Source: Candidatus Baltobacteraceae bacterium
GTDB taxonomy: Bacteria; Vulcanimicrobiota; Vulcanimicrobiia; Vulcanimicrobiales; Vulcanimicrobiaceae
NCBI GenBank assembly: GCA_036488875.1
Contig: DASXGW010000004.1
Coordinates: forward strand, 1-64,000
DNA length: 64,000 nt
Direction: 5' to 3'
Under the pieces are notes generated by a model. That model was not told the origin of the DNA, ran no database searches, and saw nothing but the letters and a program-made list of their open reading frames with translations. This document shows positions 33,455-42,307 of this stretch, piece after piece. The translations under genes and the position numbers were made by a program. Numbering within the stretch: the first letter of the stretch is position 1; each line of letters starts with the position of its first letter.

Positions 33455-33748
33455 ATGGCTAGCTCGAACGAACGCTTCTACGTCCTGGACGAGGGATATA
33501 GGTTAATATTGGCGCCGCCGCCGGCGCCCGACGATCCCATGAACGCGCTTTACGAAGCGACGACGGCCGCCGACGCGTTGCCGCCGGAGATCGACCGCGT
33601 GGTGCGCACGTTGACGAAAGGGTGGGAGCGCGAATCTGCACCTACCGAAGCGTCGGCGTCGGTTCGCGGAATGAACGTGCTCGTTTCGCCGCTTCAGGGA
33701 CCGGTCGGTCCGCATTTCGCCATTCGCGTCGAGCGCGCTATCGCTTAA
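33455..33748 (+). CDS. 97-residue protein of unknown function upstream of TfuA/YcaO
   Basis: The sequence (NERFYVLDEGYRLILAPPPAPDDPMNALYEATTAADALP ... VRGMNVLVSPLQGPVGPHFAIRVERA) looks like a compact PAS-like sensory fold, strand-rich with an aromatic core, but without an effector domain. It is separated from the TfuA gene by ~34 bases that contain the 12-base palindrome TGCAGGCCTGCA (33757-33768). It may be a small signal-binding or peptide-recognition protein for the modification genes. Confidence 0.62.
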   Translation: MASSNERFYVLDEGYRLILAPPPAPDDPMNALYEATTAADALPPEIDRVVRTLTKGWERESAPTEASASVRGMNVLVSPLQGPVGPHFAIRVERAIA

Positions 33749-33782
33749 CATTACACTGCAGGCCTGCATTACCGTGCCGCGT

Positions 33783-34415
33783 ATGAGCGTGCGCTCGCTT
33801 TGCGTTTTCTGCGGTCCTTCGTTGCCGCCGGAAGATCGCGTCGCTCACAACTCCGTAACGTACCTGCGACCGGCCTCTCGCGGAGACGTCGCGCGAGCCG
33901 CCGAGCACTTCGATACGATGCTGATTATCGACGGCGTCTTTCATCACGACCTCGCTCCGACGCCGCGTGAAGTGTACGATGCGCTCGAACGCGTAACAAT
34001 TTTCGGCGCATCGAGCATGGGCGCGCTTCGCGCAGCCGAGTGCGCGCCGTACGGCGCGGTTCCGCTGGGCGCGATCGCGCGGTGGTACGTTCGCGAGCTG
34101 ATCGACGGTGACGACGAGGTCGCGGTGCTCGTCGACCCGGAATCGCAGCGCGCGTTAACGGTACCGAGCGTCAACGTACGGTACGTCGCGAAATTGGGCG
34201 TGCGCCGCGGACTGATGAATCGCCCGGTCTCCGAGGCATGGGTGCGCGATGCGCGCGACATCTTTTACATGGATCGCACGTGGGAGGGCGCCATCGCACT
34301 CGCGCCGCCGAACGTTCGGAGTGCCTTGCACGAGATCGCGAGCGAGGAAGGCGATCTCAAACGTTGGGACGCGCGCTTCGCCCTTCGTTCGGTGCTGAGG
34401 CGTTTAGCGGCATGA
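33783..34415 (+). CDS. TfuA-like protein (YcaO partner)
   Basis: 210 residues from the ATG at 33783; GTG 33774 is an alternative. It opens LCVFCGPSLPPEDR and contains DTMLIIDGVFHHDLAPTPREVYDALERVTIFGASSMGALRAAEC and ...GVRRGLMNR, the defining features of the TfuA core. By established knowledge, TfuA proteins pair with YcaO enzymes to install peptide thioamides (thioviridamide-type RiPPs, McrA thioglycine), probably by handling the sulfur. It overlaps the YcaO ATG by ATGA. Confidence 0.88.
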   Translation: MSVRSLCVFCGPSLPPEDRVAHNSVTYLRPASRGDVARAAEHFDTMLIIDGVFHHDLAPTPREVYDALERVTIFGASSMGALRAAECAPYGAVPLGAIARWYVRELIDGDDEVAVLVDPESQRALTVPSVNVRYVAKLGVRRGLMNRPVSEAWVRDARDIFYMDRTWEGAIALAPPNVRSALHEIASEEGDLKRWDARFALRSVLRRLAA

Positions 34416-35677
34416 CGTTGCGTATGCCCTCATCGGAGCCCAAAGCGCCCGGTTCGTACGATCGCAGCGTTTCGATAGAGAGAACTCTGGCGCTCGTGCC
34501 CGAGCTGCGCAAGCGTTTCGGCATCACGCGGATTGCCGATACCACGCGGCTAGACCGGCCGGATATCCCGACGTTCTCGGCGGTCGTTCCGCACTCGGAT
34601 CTTCTGAGCGTTTTTAACGGTAAGGGTGCGACGCGCGAAGCTGCGCTCGTCAGCGCCGTGATGGAAGCGGTCGAACGCCAAGTCATGGGTGCGCCCTCCG
34701 TTGAGACACACCGCCGCTGCCTGCGCGAAATTAGCCGCGTGCTGGATCTAGACGCGTTGGGACTATTGCCGGAGGCACGCGATCTTGAAGCGGAGTGCGC
34801 GTGGGGCACCGACTTGCTCGGCGGCGATAACGTACCCGTGCCGATGCACGCGATCCAGTGTCCGTGGTACGGGCAGCGCCTCTTTTCGGGTTCGAGCAGC
34901 AATGGCGTCGCCTCGGGAAATACGCTTACCGAGGCGCTCTATCACGGTCTGGCCGAGCTCGTCGAGCGTCACGTGTGGTCGCTGTTCCACGTACGGTGCG
35001 AGCTCGTTCCGCGCTTTTACCGGCGTGGTGCTCCCGATACCGTCGCCGCCGAAATGTTCGCTTTCCCTAGCGGCGATGATTATCTCGACCGACTCGCTCG
35101 CTCCATCGAAGAGGCAGGACTGACGCTGCGCGTGATGATTCTCCAGGAGGACGATCTTCCGGTCGTAGCACTCGCGACGACAGCTGAGCCCGGTTCGGAT
35201 CCGCCGATGGCTCATCAGGGGATGGGATGCAGCCTGTCGCCTGCGCACGCAGTTGGCCGCGCCATCACGGAATGCGTTCAGAGCCGCGTCGTCGACATTG
35301 CGGGAGCACGCGACGATCTATTGCGCCCCGACGATCCTCCGCGAGTCACCGGCGAACATACCCGACGTCCGCGCTTATTGCCGAAGGGTCGCTGGTTTCT
35401 CGACCTGCCGGCGCGCGAGGTGAGGTTGGATCAGCTTCGAGACCGATGCAGCACCGATCTCGCGCACGATTTGCAGCTCGTGCTCGACGTACTACGAGCC
35501 GACGGCCTCGGTCCCGTTATAGCGATCGAGATTTCGCCGGACGATGTCCCCGTTAGCGTCGTTCGCATCGTCGCGCCGAACCTCGAGACTACCTTTAGCA
35601 ACGGTAGAATCGGCCGGCACGGGACGGCGCTTTTTAGCCCATTCCGGATCGTCAAGGAGAAAACGATATGCCCATGA
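34412..35677 (+). CDS. YcaO-family ATP-dependent peptide-backbone-modifying enzyme
   Basis: 421 residues from the ATG that overlaps the TfuA stop. The YcaO ATP/Mg-binding elements are present: SVFNGKGATREAALVSAVMEAVERQ, SSSNGVASGNTLTEALYHGLAELVERHVW, and AHQGMGCSLSPAHAVGRAITECVQSR. YcaO enzymes activate backbone amides with ATP to give azolines, amidines or, with TfuA, thioamides. The immediate partner here is TfuA, so thioamidation is the leading prediction. The 3' end overlaps the small leader-like ORF. Confidence 0.9.
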   Translation: MTLRMPSSEPKAPGSYDRSVSIERTLALVPELRKRFGITRIADTTRLDRPDIPTFSAVVPHSDLLSVFNGKGATREAALVSAVMEAVERQVMGAPSVETHRRCLREISRVLDLDALGLLPEARDLEAECAWGTDLLGGDNVPVPMHAIQCPWYGQRLFSGSSSNGVASGNTLTEALYHGLAELVERHVWSLFHVRCELVPRFYRRGAPDTVAAEMFAFPSGDDYLDRLARSIEEAGLTLRVMILQEDDLPVVALATTAEPGSDPPMAHQGMGCSLSPAHAVGRAITECVQSRVVDIAGARDDLLRPDDPPRVTGEHTRRPRLLPKGRWFLDLPAREVRLDQLRDRCSTDLAHDLQLVLDVLRADGLGPVIAIEISPDDVPVSVVRIVAPNLETTFSNGRIGRHGTALFSPFRIVKEKTICP

Positions 35678-35964
35678 CCCAACAGCAAATCAAAAACGTT
35701 GCTACCGGATTCGTTCACGTACTCATCAAGCATTCCGAGGTGTATGACGCATGGGTTCCGGTGGCCCGCACCGGGGACATCGCCGGCATCGCTACGTTTC
35801 TCCAGGAATGCATGTTCCTACAAAGCGTGCCCACTGCCGCCGAGATTGAAGCCATGGACGCTCACCTCGGCGCTGAGATGCAGCAAGACGTCGAGGCCTT
35901 TAGAGATGCGCGCCCAGATGCTCCGGTCGTCATCGGCGTGTGCGGAGAAGAGCACGGCCCGTAG
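35668..35964 (+). CDS. Candidate RiPP precursor / leader-like protein downstream of YcaO
   Basis: 98 residues. AAGGAG lies 8 bases before the ATG at 35668, a much better ribosome site than its neighbours have, implying high expression. A second ATG (35674) makes an ATGA overlap with the YcaO stop. The first ~80 residues are helical and acidic (GFVHVLIKHSEVYDAWVPVARTGDIAGIATFLQ ... AAEIEAMDAHLGAEMQQDVEAFRDA). The last 13 (PVVIGVCGEEHGP) differ sharply and could be a core peptide. Being the smallest gene, last, and well translated beside YcaO/TfuA fits a precursor; an accessory protein is the alternative. Confidence 0.6.
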   Translation: MPMTQQQIKNVATGFVHVLIKHSEVYDAWVPVARTGDIAGIATFLQECMFLQSVPTAAEIEAMDAHLGAEMQQDVEAFRDARPDAPVVIGVCGEEHGP

Positions 35965-35968
35965 TCGC

Positions 35969-38638
35969 CTAGTTGCCTGCGTCGAGTCGCACGAACCACG
36001 TTGCGAGCTGCGTGCGCGAGGTGGCGCCGATCTTATTGAAAAGGTTGGAAATGTGCACTTCGACCGTACGCTGACTCAAAACCAGCTCGTCGGCGATTTG
36101 TTGATTGCTCTTTCCTTCCGCTACAAGGGCGGCGACTTGAAGCTCGCGCGCGGTAGGTTTCAGGAAGACATCCTTGACCGGTTTAGCTGTGCCTGACCAT
36201 TTGATGCCCAGCGCGGAAAGCCGCGAACTCGCGAGCGCATCGGTTTTGCTTTGCATCGTCGCAGCCAGGTCGGCATACACGTTGAGTCCGAGTTCGCGAG
36301 CGTGCGCTACCGTCGTGCTCATTTCGACGTCGGGGTGCCGGCCCAATAGGCAGGCTGCGATCCCGCGCGCAAGGTTGTCGTGAACCCTGTGCCACGGCAT
36401 ATCGGGCTTATAACCCGCGTGGGAAGCGAGAAGCACGAGACTTGCATCGTCGCGAAGACGATGCGCGAGCAATACGAGCACCAACCTCGGTAAGTATACG
36501 TGGGGATCGCCGGCCTTATCTAGTTGCGAGAGAAGGTGCGCGAGCACCGTCCGGGCCGTTTTCGGTTCTGATTGGGCCGTAGCCACCGCCCACCAAGCCG
36601 CCAGCGGAACGTACCAGCCTTCGCGTCGCCCCGCGAGGAACGCCGCAACATCGGTTTCGATTCCTTTGCTATAGGGTGAATTGCTATGCCGAAGCGCAGC
36701 AATTGCCGCCGCCAAGCTGAAAAATCGTCGCCGTCCCGTAGGACTGACATTGTGATCGAGGGTTTCTGCAATTCGCATCTCGACACGATCCCAGCTGCCG
36801 CCTAGAAATTCCGAAAGCGCGAGAAAGTACTCGCCGGCGGGCGTTACGCCGATGTCGCCAAAATTGCGCAGGCGTTCTCCGACGAGCGGTTCGAGAATGC
36901 GCGTTCCGTATTCGAAGAGACTCAGTAACAGACGTGGCCAGTCACGCTGGTTGGTCGAAATTCCAACGTGACCCAGGAGCGTTGCTTCGTTGACGATTGC
37001 GGCAGCTTCGTCCAGCAGGGCCATCGCCTCGTTGTGCCTCCCCCGCTGCGCCAACACGAAGGCTCTAAAGTTCCGCATTCTTATCTTAGCCGAAAGCGGT
37101 AATTCGCAGGTACATTTAAGCAGCTGCTCTTCAAGGTCGTCTGCAAGTTCCATGTCCGCGCGGCACGCTGCGAACCAGATTGCCGCGGAGATCACGTGCG
37201 CGCGTTCGGCGTCGCCGTTCATCAACGGAAGGAAACGGGCATACGTCGATTCTGCCGACGTCAGTTGATCGTTAAAGCTTTGCGCGAGCATGAGGCGGCC
37301 GATGGCTGCTCCGGGGATCCCCGTCCCGGCAGCGTCAAAGAGCCGGAGTGCGCGTTCGAGGACGGCAATTGCCTCGGAATCCCGATCGAGCGCGAACAGT
37401 GCATCGGCGTAATCTGGAAAAAACGTACGCGCGACGTCGGACGAGGGTTCGGCAAACGTCAGCGCACGCGCCGACGCGCTGGCCGTGAGGCGCGTTTGAC
37501 CCGAGGCCGCCGCTTTCTGCGCCACGTCTGCCAACACGTTAAACGCTCCGACGCGATCGCCGCACTCGGCTTTTTGTGAGGCAAGTATCTGGAGATCCTC
37601 GAGCGCTGGTGACTCGAGACGCTCCAGCGCGGCGACGATCCGTCTTCGATACGGAATCGGCACCGCAATCGTATGACGGATGCCCTCGGCAATGAGCGCG
37701 TGATCGAACTCTATCCCGAGCTCCGTGACGCGAAGATATCGACCGACTGCGGACCTGACGAGAGCGTCGAGTTTCTCGGGTTGCGGCCAAAGTTGTTCCA
37801 AGGCGTAATAGCGGACAGGTCCGTCGATAAGCGAGCACACTTGAAGAAACTCGCGCAGATCGGGTGATGCCGCTTGCACGTCGCGCGCGATTGCGCTGCG
37901 ACGGCTGGACGCGACGTCGTCAACCGACGGACGATCGACTCGTGCGATTGCCGTGGAGAGCGCGACGATATCGAGCGGAGAGCCACGTGCGTGATTGACT
38001 ACGGCGCCAACGATTTCGTCCGAAACTTCGGGGAGAAGATGGCGCGCGACGGCGCTTGCAGCGGCCTCGTCGAGGGGTTGCAATGGTACGACTATCTCAG
38101 GCTTAGGCGTCGCGTATTCTTCGCGAGAACGGGTCGCATACAGCGCAGCGACCGCGCGATCTCCTAAAGAAGCCATCGTTTCGTCGAGCAGTTGCAACGA
38201 GTCCCGATCGCCCCACTGCGCATCGTCGAGCGCCAGTACGACCGGCCGATCCAACGTGACGCCTTCGAGGAGACGAGCAAATGCGTGCGCTGCGGATTCG
38301 GGCTTTGGGCTCTCGAGAACGGCTTGCAGACCCGTAGCGTAGCGCGCGCGCTCGTCTCCGATCGCCTCGAGCAAACTGCGTAAGAGTTGTCGCACGACCG
38401 TTAACGGGATCGGCTGTTGTACGGCGTAGCACGTCGCGGTCGCGACGATCCACTTATCCCCTCGTGCATGCGCCGCGGCGGCGTGTAGCAGCGTCGACTT
38501 GCCGATACCGGGTTCTCCCTCGATCCCGATGACGAGCGGAACGCCGTCCTTGCGCGAACGCTCGAGCGCGCGCGCGATACTATCGAGCTCGCGCGCACGG
38601 CCTATCAGCTCCGTTGCAGAGCGCTCTTCGGCGTGCAT
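35969..38638 (-). CDS. LuxR-family regulator with N-terminal AAA ATPase (MalT/LAL type)
   Basis: 889 residues. The N-terminal ATPase has Walker A GEPGIGKSTLL and Walker B VVLALDDAQWGD; a long helical-repeat middle follows; the C-terminal LuxR helix-turn-helix is LKPTARELQVAALVAEGKSNQQIADELVLSQRTVEVHISNLFNKIG. Such large ATP-dependent activators often govern antibiotic or carbohydrate gene clusters. It converges on the leader-like gene with a 4-base gap and is divergent from the oligopeptide-binding protein gene. Confidence 0.92.
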   Translation of the reverse strand: MHAEERSATELIGRARELDSIARALERSRKDGVPLVIGIEGEPGIGKSTLLHAAAAHARGDKWIVATATCYAVQQPIPLTVVRQLLRSLLEAIGDERARYATGLQAVLESPKPESAAHAFARLLEGVTLDRPVVLALDDAQWGDRDSLQLLDETMASLGDRAVAALYATRSREEYATPKPEIVVPLQPLDEAAASAVARHLLPEVSDEIVGAVVNHARGSPLDIVALSTAIARVDRPSVDDVASSRRSAIARDVQAASPDLREFLQVCSLIDGPVRYYALEQLWPQPEKLDALVRSAVGRYLRVTELGIEFDHALIAEGIRHTIAVPIPYRRRIVAALERLESPALEDLQILASQKAECGDRVGAFNVLADVAQKAAASGQTRLTASASARALTFAEPSSDVARTFFPDYADALFALDRDSEAIAVLERALRLFDAAGTGIPGAAIGRLMLAQSFNDQLTSAESTYARFLPLMNGDAERAHVISAAIWFAACRADMELADDLEEQLLKCTCELPLSAKIRMRNFRAFVLAQRGRHNEAMALLDEAAAIVNEATLLGHVGISTNQRDWPRLLLSLFEYGTRILEPLVGERLRNFGDIGVTPAGEYFLALSEFLGGSWDRVEMRIAETLDHNVSPTGRRRFFSLAAAIAALRHSNSPYSKGIETDVAAFLAGRREGWYVPLAAWWAVATAQSEPKTARTVLAHLLSQLDKAGDPHVYLPRLVLVLLAHRLRDDASLVLLASHAGYKPDMPWHRVHDNLARGIAACLLGRHPDVEMSTTVAHARELGLNVYADLAATMQSKTDALASSRLSALGIKWSGTAKPVKDVFLKPTARELQVAALVAEGKSNQQIADELVLSQRTVEVHISNLFNKIGATSRTQLATWFVRLDAGN

Positions 38639-38703
38639 GGTCGTTCCATAAAGCTACGGTGGCGGGGGCAGGCGACCTGCCGTCGCTCACGGTAAAACGC
38701 CAT

Positions 38704-40320
38704 ATGCGAAAGGCGCTTTTGACGTTTCTCGGTCTCCTTTTGCTTGCCCGTTGCGGCGGCACGAAGGCGAGACTCGTCCACCTGGGCCAACGCGCGGCCC
38801 CGGGTCTGTTGCGGATCGCTACGATCGCCGATCCCACCACGCTAAATCCCTATCTTACGACCAGCGACATCGGCTACGATCTCGCTTCGCTGACCTACTC
38901 GTACCTCGTGGAATCCGACGACCGGGGTCACCTTATCGGAGATCTCGCGACGGAGGTTCCGACGACCGCTAACGGCGGAATCTCCACGGACGGCCGCACC
39001 TACGTGTATCATCTGCGTCGAGGCGTGCGCTGGCAGGACGGCGTGCCCTTTACGGGTCGCGACGTCGCGGCCTCGTGGCGCGCGATCGTCGATCCCGGTC
39101 ATCCCGTCGTCGAGCGGGAGGGCTACGATCGCATCGCCTCGATCGGTCTGCCGGATCCGTGGACGCTCGTCGTTCGCTTACGCGATCGCTACCCGCCGTT
39201 CGTCACGCGGTTCTTCGCACCGTTGCAAGACGGCGGAAAGCCGGTATTGGCCGAACACGTTTTGAAACGCCTTCGCAATTTTACTACCGGCGAGTTGGCG
39301 ACGAACGCCGTCGGCACCGGACCGTTTCGGTTCGCGTCGTGGGCGCGCGGCGACCGCGTGACGTTCGTTCGTAACGAGAACTACTTCCGCGGCCGGCCGC
39401 ACGTGGCAAGAATCGTTGTGCAGTTGATTCCCGACGCACAAACCGCGGCGCTCGCGCTGACGACCGATAGTGTGGACCTCATCGTCGAGGCACAGCCGGC
39501 GCTCCTGGCACAGTATCGCTCCGTCGCAGGCGCGAGCGTGCGAACCGTGCCGTTCAACGCGCAAGTTCAACTGCTCATCGATTGCGCGCGGCCGTTTCTC
39601 AAAGACGCCGCCGTGCGTCGTGCCATCGCGCACGCGATCCCGTATTCCGTCATACTCGGGAGCATCATGCACGGCGTGGAGGCCAGAGCCAGCAGCATGC
39701 TGGCACCGAGCGCTCTGGGTTACGAACCGCTCCCCGCTCACGCGTACGATGTGAAAAAAGCTGCGGCGGAACTCGACGAGGCGGGATGGCACGCGGCGGC
39801 GGGCGGCATTCGCGAGCGTCGCGGCGAGCGCTTGGAAATGACGCTTGCAACGCTTGCGGGTGCGCCGACGTTCGAACGCATCGCGCTCGTCGTTCAGTCG
39901 TCACTTCGTAAAGCCGGCATCGACGCGACGATTAAACCGTACGGATATCAGATGCTCGACGCGCCGAACGGACCGATCCTCAGCGGCACCTACGATCTGT
40001 CGCTCTTCGGTAATTCGCTGAACTGGGATCCCGATGCCTACGATACGTATGCGTGCGACCGCTGGTACCCGCATGGCGCCAACCTGACGCGGTTTTGCGA
40101 CAAGCGAGTCGATGTGCTCGAGCGAGCCGGCCTGCAAACCGACGACGCAGCCGAGCGTACGGCAATCTATCGCCACGCAGCGCGGATACTCTGGTCGGAT
40201 CTGCCCTACGTGCCTCTCAATGACGGCAGGCGGCTCGTCGTTACCTCACGGCGCTTGCGCAACTATCGTCCGAATCCGACGGTGACGCCGTGGTGGAACG
40301 CGTGGCAGTGGTCGGTTTAA
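38704..40320 (+). CDS. Oligopeptide ABC transporter substrate-binding lipoprotein (SBP family 5)
   Basis: 538 residues from MRKALLTFLGLLLLARCGG, which gives a lipobox-like LLARC; an upstream start at 38614 would run into the LuxR gene. The DppA/OppA pattern is strong: LRIATIADPTTLNPYLTT, GRTYVYHLRRGVRWQDGVPFTGRDVAASW, GTGPFRFASW, and the terminal NPTVTPWWNAWQW. It binds peptides or related ligands outside the membrane. No permease genes adjoin. It may scavenge or sense peptides next to the peptide-modification locus. Confidence 0.88.
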   Translation: MRKALLTFLGLLLLARCGGTKARLVHLGQRAAPGLLRIATIADPTTLNPYLTTSDIGYDLASLTYSYLVESDDRGHLIGDLATEVPTTANGGISTDGRTYVYHLRRGVRWQDGVPFTGRDVAASWRAIVDPGHPVVEREGYDRIASIGLPDPWTLVVRLRDRYPPFVTRFFAPLQDGGKPVLAEHVLKRLRNFTTGELATNAVGTGPFRFASWARGDRVTFVRNENYFRGRPHVARIVVQLIPDAQTAALALTTDSVDLIVEAQPALLAQYRSVAGASVRTVPFNAQVQLLIDCARPFLKDAAVRRAIAHAIPYSVILGSIMHGVEARASSMLAPSALGYEPLPAHAYDVKKAAAELDEAGWHAAAGGIRERRGERLEMTLATLAGAPTFERIALVVQSSLRKAGIDATIKPYGYQMLDAPNGPILSGTYDLSLFGNSLNWDPDAYDTYACDRWYPHGANLTRFCDKRVDVLERAGLQTDDAAERTAIYRHAARILWSDLPYVPLNDGRRLVVTSRRLRNYRPNPTVTPWWNAWQWSV

Positions 40321-41114
40321 GCTAGCTCCCACAAGATCCGCGTGTAGAGCACCTCGAATCCGCAGGCGCGGAAGTTCTTTTCCGACGTGCTGCCGATCGG
40401 CGCGGATGCGCGCGCGTAGCGGGCACCCGCTTCACGTGCCCGCGCGAGGCGGTCGAGAACCATCGCGCGATGATAACCGTTTCCTCGGTGCCCGTCTAGG
40501 GTCGAACCCGCGATGAGACTGGCGAGTTCCTCGTACACGATCAGCGCGCCGGTGGCGACAATGGCGTCGCCGTTGCGAGCCGCCAGCGCGACGATGCCCG
40601 TCTGCGACGCGATTGTCGTGGCGAGGAAAATGCCCTCGTCTCCGGTGAGGTAGCGATTGCTGAATCCCTCGTACGAGGCGCGTCCCCATGCGGTGCGATC
40701 GCTCTCCTCGGCAATGCGTTCGTCGCGAGCCGCCGCCGCCGTGGACAAGTCGACCGCCAATACGTTGTTGCGAACGCGCGGTACGTAAGCCGCTCCCGCG
40801 AGCTCGCGTTCCAGCGACGGATCCGCCAGCGGATTCACCCAAACGCGCGGCGGCGCGCCGCGATCGCGATAGAACCGAGTCAGTTGCTCGATTTCCGCGC
40901 CCGTCACGGGATCGTTGAGCGCGATGCTGGTCGCTTGCGAGAGCGGTGACCCAACACCCGTGAAGGTCGCCAGCCCGCCGGCGATCTCCAGGCAGTCGAA
41001 ACCGCCATCGGGACGGAACCGCTTTGCCGATTCCAAAAACCCGCGTAACAGACGGCACTCCGACGCCTCGATGAGCGCCGCCAACTCGCGCGTCGGGAGC
41101 GGCTCGCGCTTCAA
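40317..41114 (-). CDS. GNAT acetyltransferase
   Basis: 265 residues in two halves; the C-terminal half is the GNAT core (ASLIAGSTLDGHRGNGYHRAMVLDRLARAREAGARYARASAPIGSTSEKNFRACGFEVLYTRILWE, with the acetyl-CoA loop HRGNGYH). It is the last gene of the long minus-strand operon, and its ATG overlaps the preceding stop by ATGA. Substrate unknown. Confidence 0.82.
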   Translation of the reverse strand: MKREPLPTRELAALIEASECRLLRGFLESAKRFRPDGGFDCLEIAGGLATFTGVGSPLSQATSIALNDPVTGAEIEQLTRFYRDRGAPPRVWVNPLADPSLERELAGAAYVPRVRNNVLAVDLSTAAAARDERIAEESDRTAWGRASYEGFSNRYLTGDEGIFLATTIASQTGIVALAARNGDAIVATGALIVYEELASLIAGSTLDGHRGNGYHRAMVLDRLARAREAGARYARASAPIGSTSEKNFRACGFEVLYTRILWELA

Positions 41115-42307
41115 AAAACGAATCCCGTTCGGATAGCCGGGCGCTCGTATTTAAAGCCCTCTTTGTGTACGCTATAGAGGTAGATGTCCGGGATGAGCGG
41201 ATCGCCGCTGATGTTGAATCGGAACTGCCCGACCAGCGTCGTGAACGTGCCGCCCTGCTGCATCGACGTCAACAGCGAAAAGCGCGACGTGGCTTGGGAG
41301 CGCTGCTGCGCCGCCATGATGAGTTGCGTCGCCGCATACGCGTAGGCGGAGAAGGCCGTGACTTGACCGACTTTGCGCTCGAAATCGTTGAGCAGGTAGA
41401 CGGCGCTCGGCACGTGGTCGAGCGGCGGCATCGACGACGCGACGAGCGAGCCGTCGAGAATACGCTGGTAGCGATCGATCGTGTCGGGATTGTAGAAACC
41501 GTCGCTCGCCCCGAAGTCTCCCGTATAACCCGCTAAGCGCAGCGCTTCGGCGACCGGGCCGAGATCGGCCGTCTTTCCCGCGAGAAAGACGTAGTTGGGG
41601 TTGCGGTCGAGCACCGTGCGCGCCGCCTCAGCCGGATCGGTCTTGTCATGCGGAAAGAGCAAGACGTCGGCGCTGCGATGGTCGGCCTTGGCTTGCTGGA
41701 CGAACGCGCGTGCGACGTCGTAACCGTAATCGCCGTCAAGCGCGACCGCAATGCAAGCGGAGTTCTTTTTCGATAGGGCGCCGCTGGCAAACAGCTGGCC
41801 GGAACTGCTGTCGCTGGCGGGGAGGCGGTAGACGTTATGAAATCCGCGCCGCGTAATCGCGTCGGCCGTCAAGGTTGGGACGACGAGCGCGAAGTTCTGA
41901 TTGGCGTACTGCGAGAGGGCGTCGAGCGTCAACGGCGTCGTCAGATTCCCGATCATCGCGACGACCGTGGCGTCGGCCGCGGCCGCGCTGACGTTGCTGC
42001 GCGCTAATCCCGTGCTGCCTTGGTCGTCGAACGCGCGCCACGCCCACACGTACAGCGCCGACGGCGTATAGAGATTGGCTTCGTCAATCGCGGCTTGGAC
42101 GCCGCGAATGATTTCTTGGCCGTACTTCTGGAGCGGACCGGAGAGCGTGACGTTGATGCCGATCGTCAGCTGGCGCAAGAACTGCGCGTTCGGCGGAATC
42201 GGATTCGGCGTGACGAAGACCTGCGCGCTCGCAGGAGCAAGCGTACTGGCTGCCGCGCCCGCGGCCGCCGCCAAGAACGAACGTCGCGCGATCCTAGCGG
42301 AAGGCAT
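41111..42307 (-). CDS. LivJ-type periplasmic ligand-binding protein with Tat signal
   Basis: 398 residues. ARRSFLAAAAGAAAS is a twin-arginine export signal. The mature protein is a type-1 periplasmic binding fold (LTIGINVTLSGPLQKYGQEIIRGVQAAIDEAN; VVAMIGNLTTPLTLDALSQYANQNFALVVPT; SACIAVALDGDYGYDVARAFV) as in branched-chain amino-acid receptors. No ABC permease is nearby, so it may be a sensor or may use a distant transporter. It overlaps UbiA by 14 bases and GNAT by 4. Confidence 0.85.
   Translation of the reverse strand: MPSARIARRSFLAAAAGAAASTLAPASAQVFVTPNPIPPNAQFLRQLTIGINVTLSGPLQKYGQEIIRGVQAAIDEANLYTPSALYVWAWRAFDDQGSTGLARSNVSAAAADATVVAMIGNLTTPLTLDALSQYANQNFALVVPTLTADAITRRGFHNVYRLPASDSSSGQLFASGALSKKNSACIAVALDGDYGYDVARAFVQQAKADHRSADVLLFPHDKTDPAEAARTVLDRNPNYVFLAGKTADLGPVAEALRLAGYTGDFGASDGFYNPDTIDRYQRILDGSLVASSMPPLDHVPSAVYLLNDFERKVGQVTAFSAYAYAATQLIMAAQQRSQATSRFSLLTSMQQGGTFTTLVGQFRFNISGDPLIPDIYLYSVHKEGFKYERPAIRTGFVF

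Noticed and set aside
33757-33768. Palindrome TGCAGGCCTGCA before TfuA as a regulator operator
   Set aside because: A 12-base palindrome in GC-rich DNA can arise by chance, and no second copy or promoter boxes were found around it.
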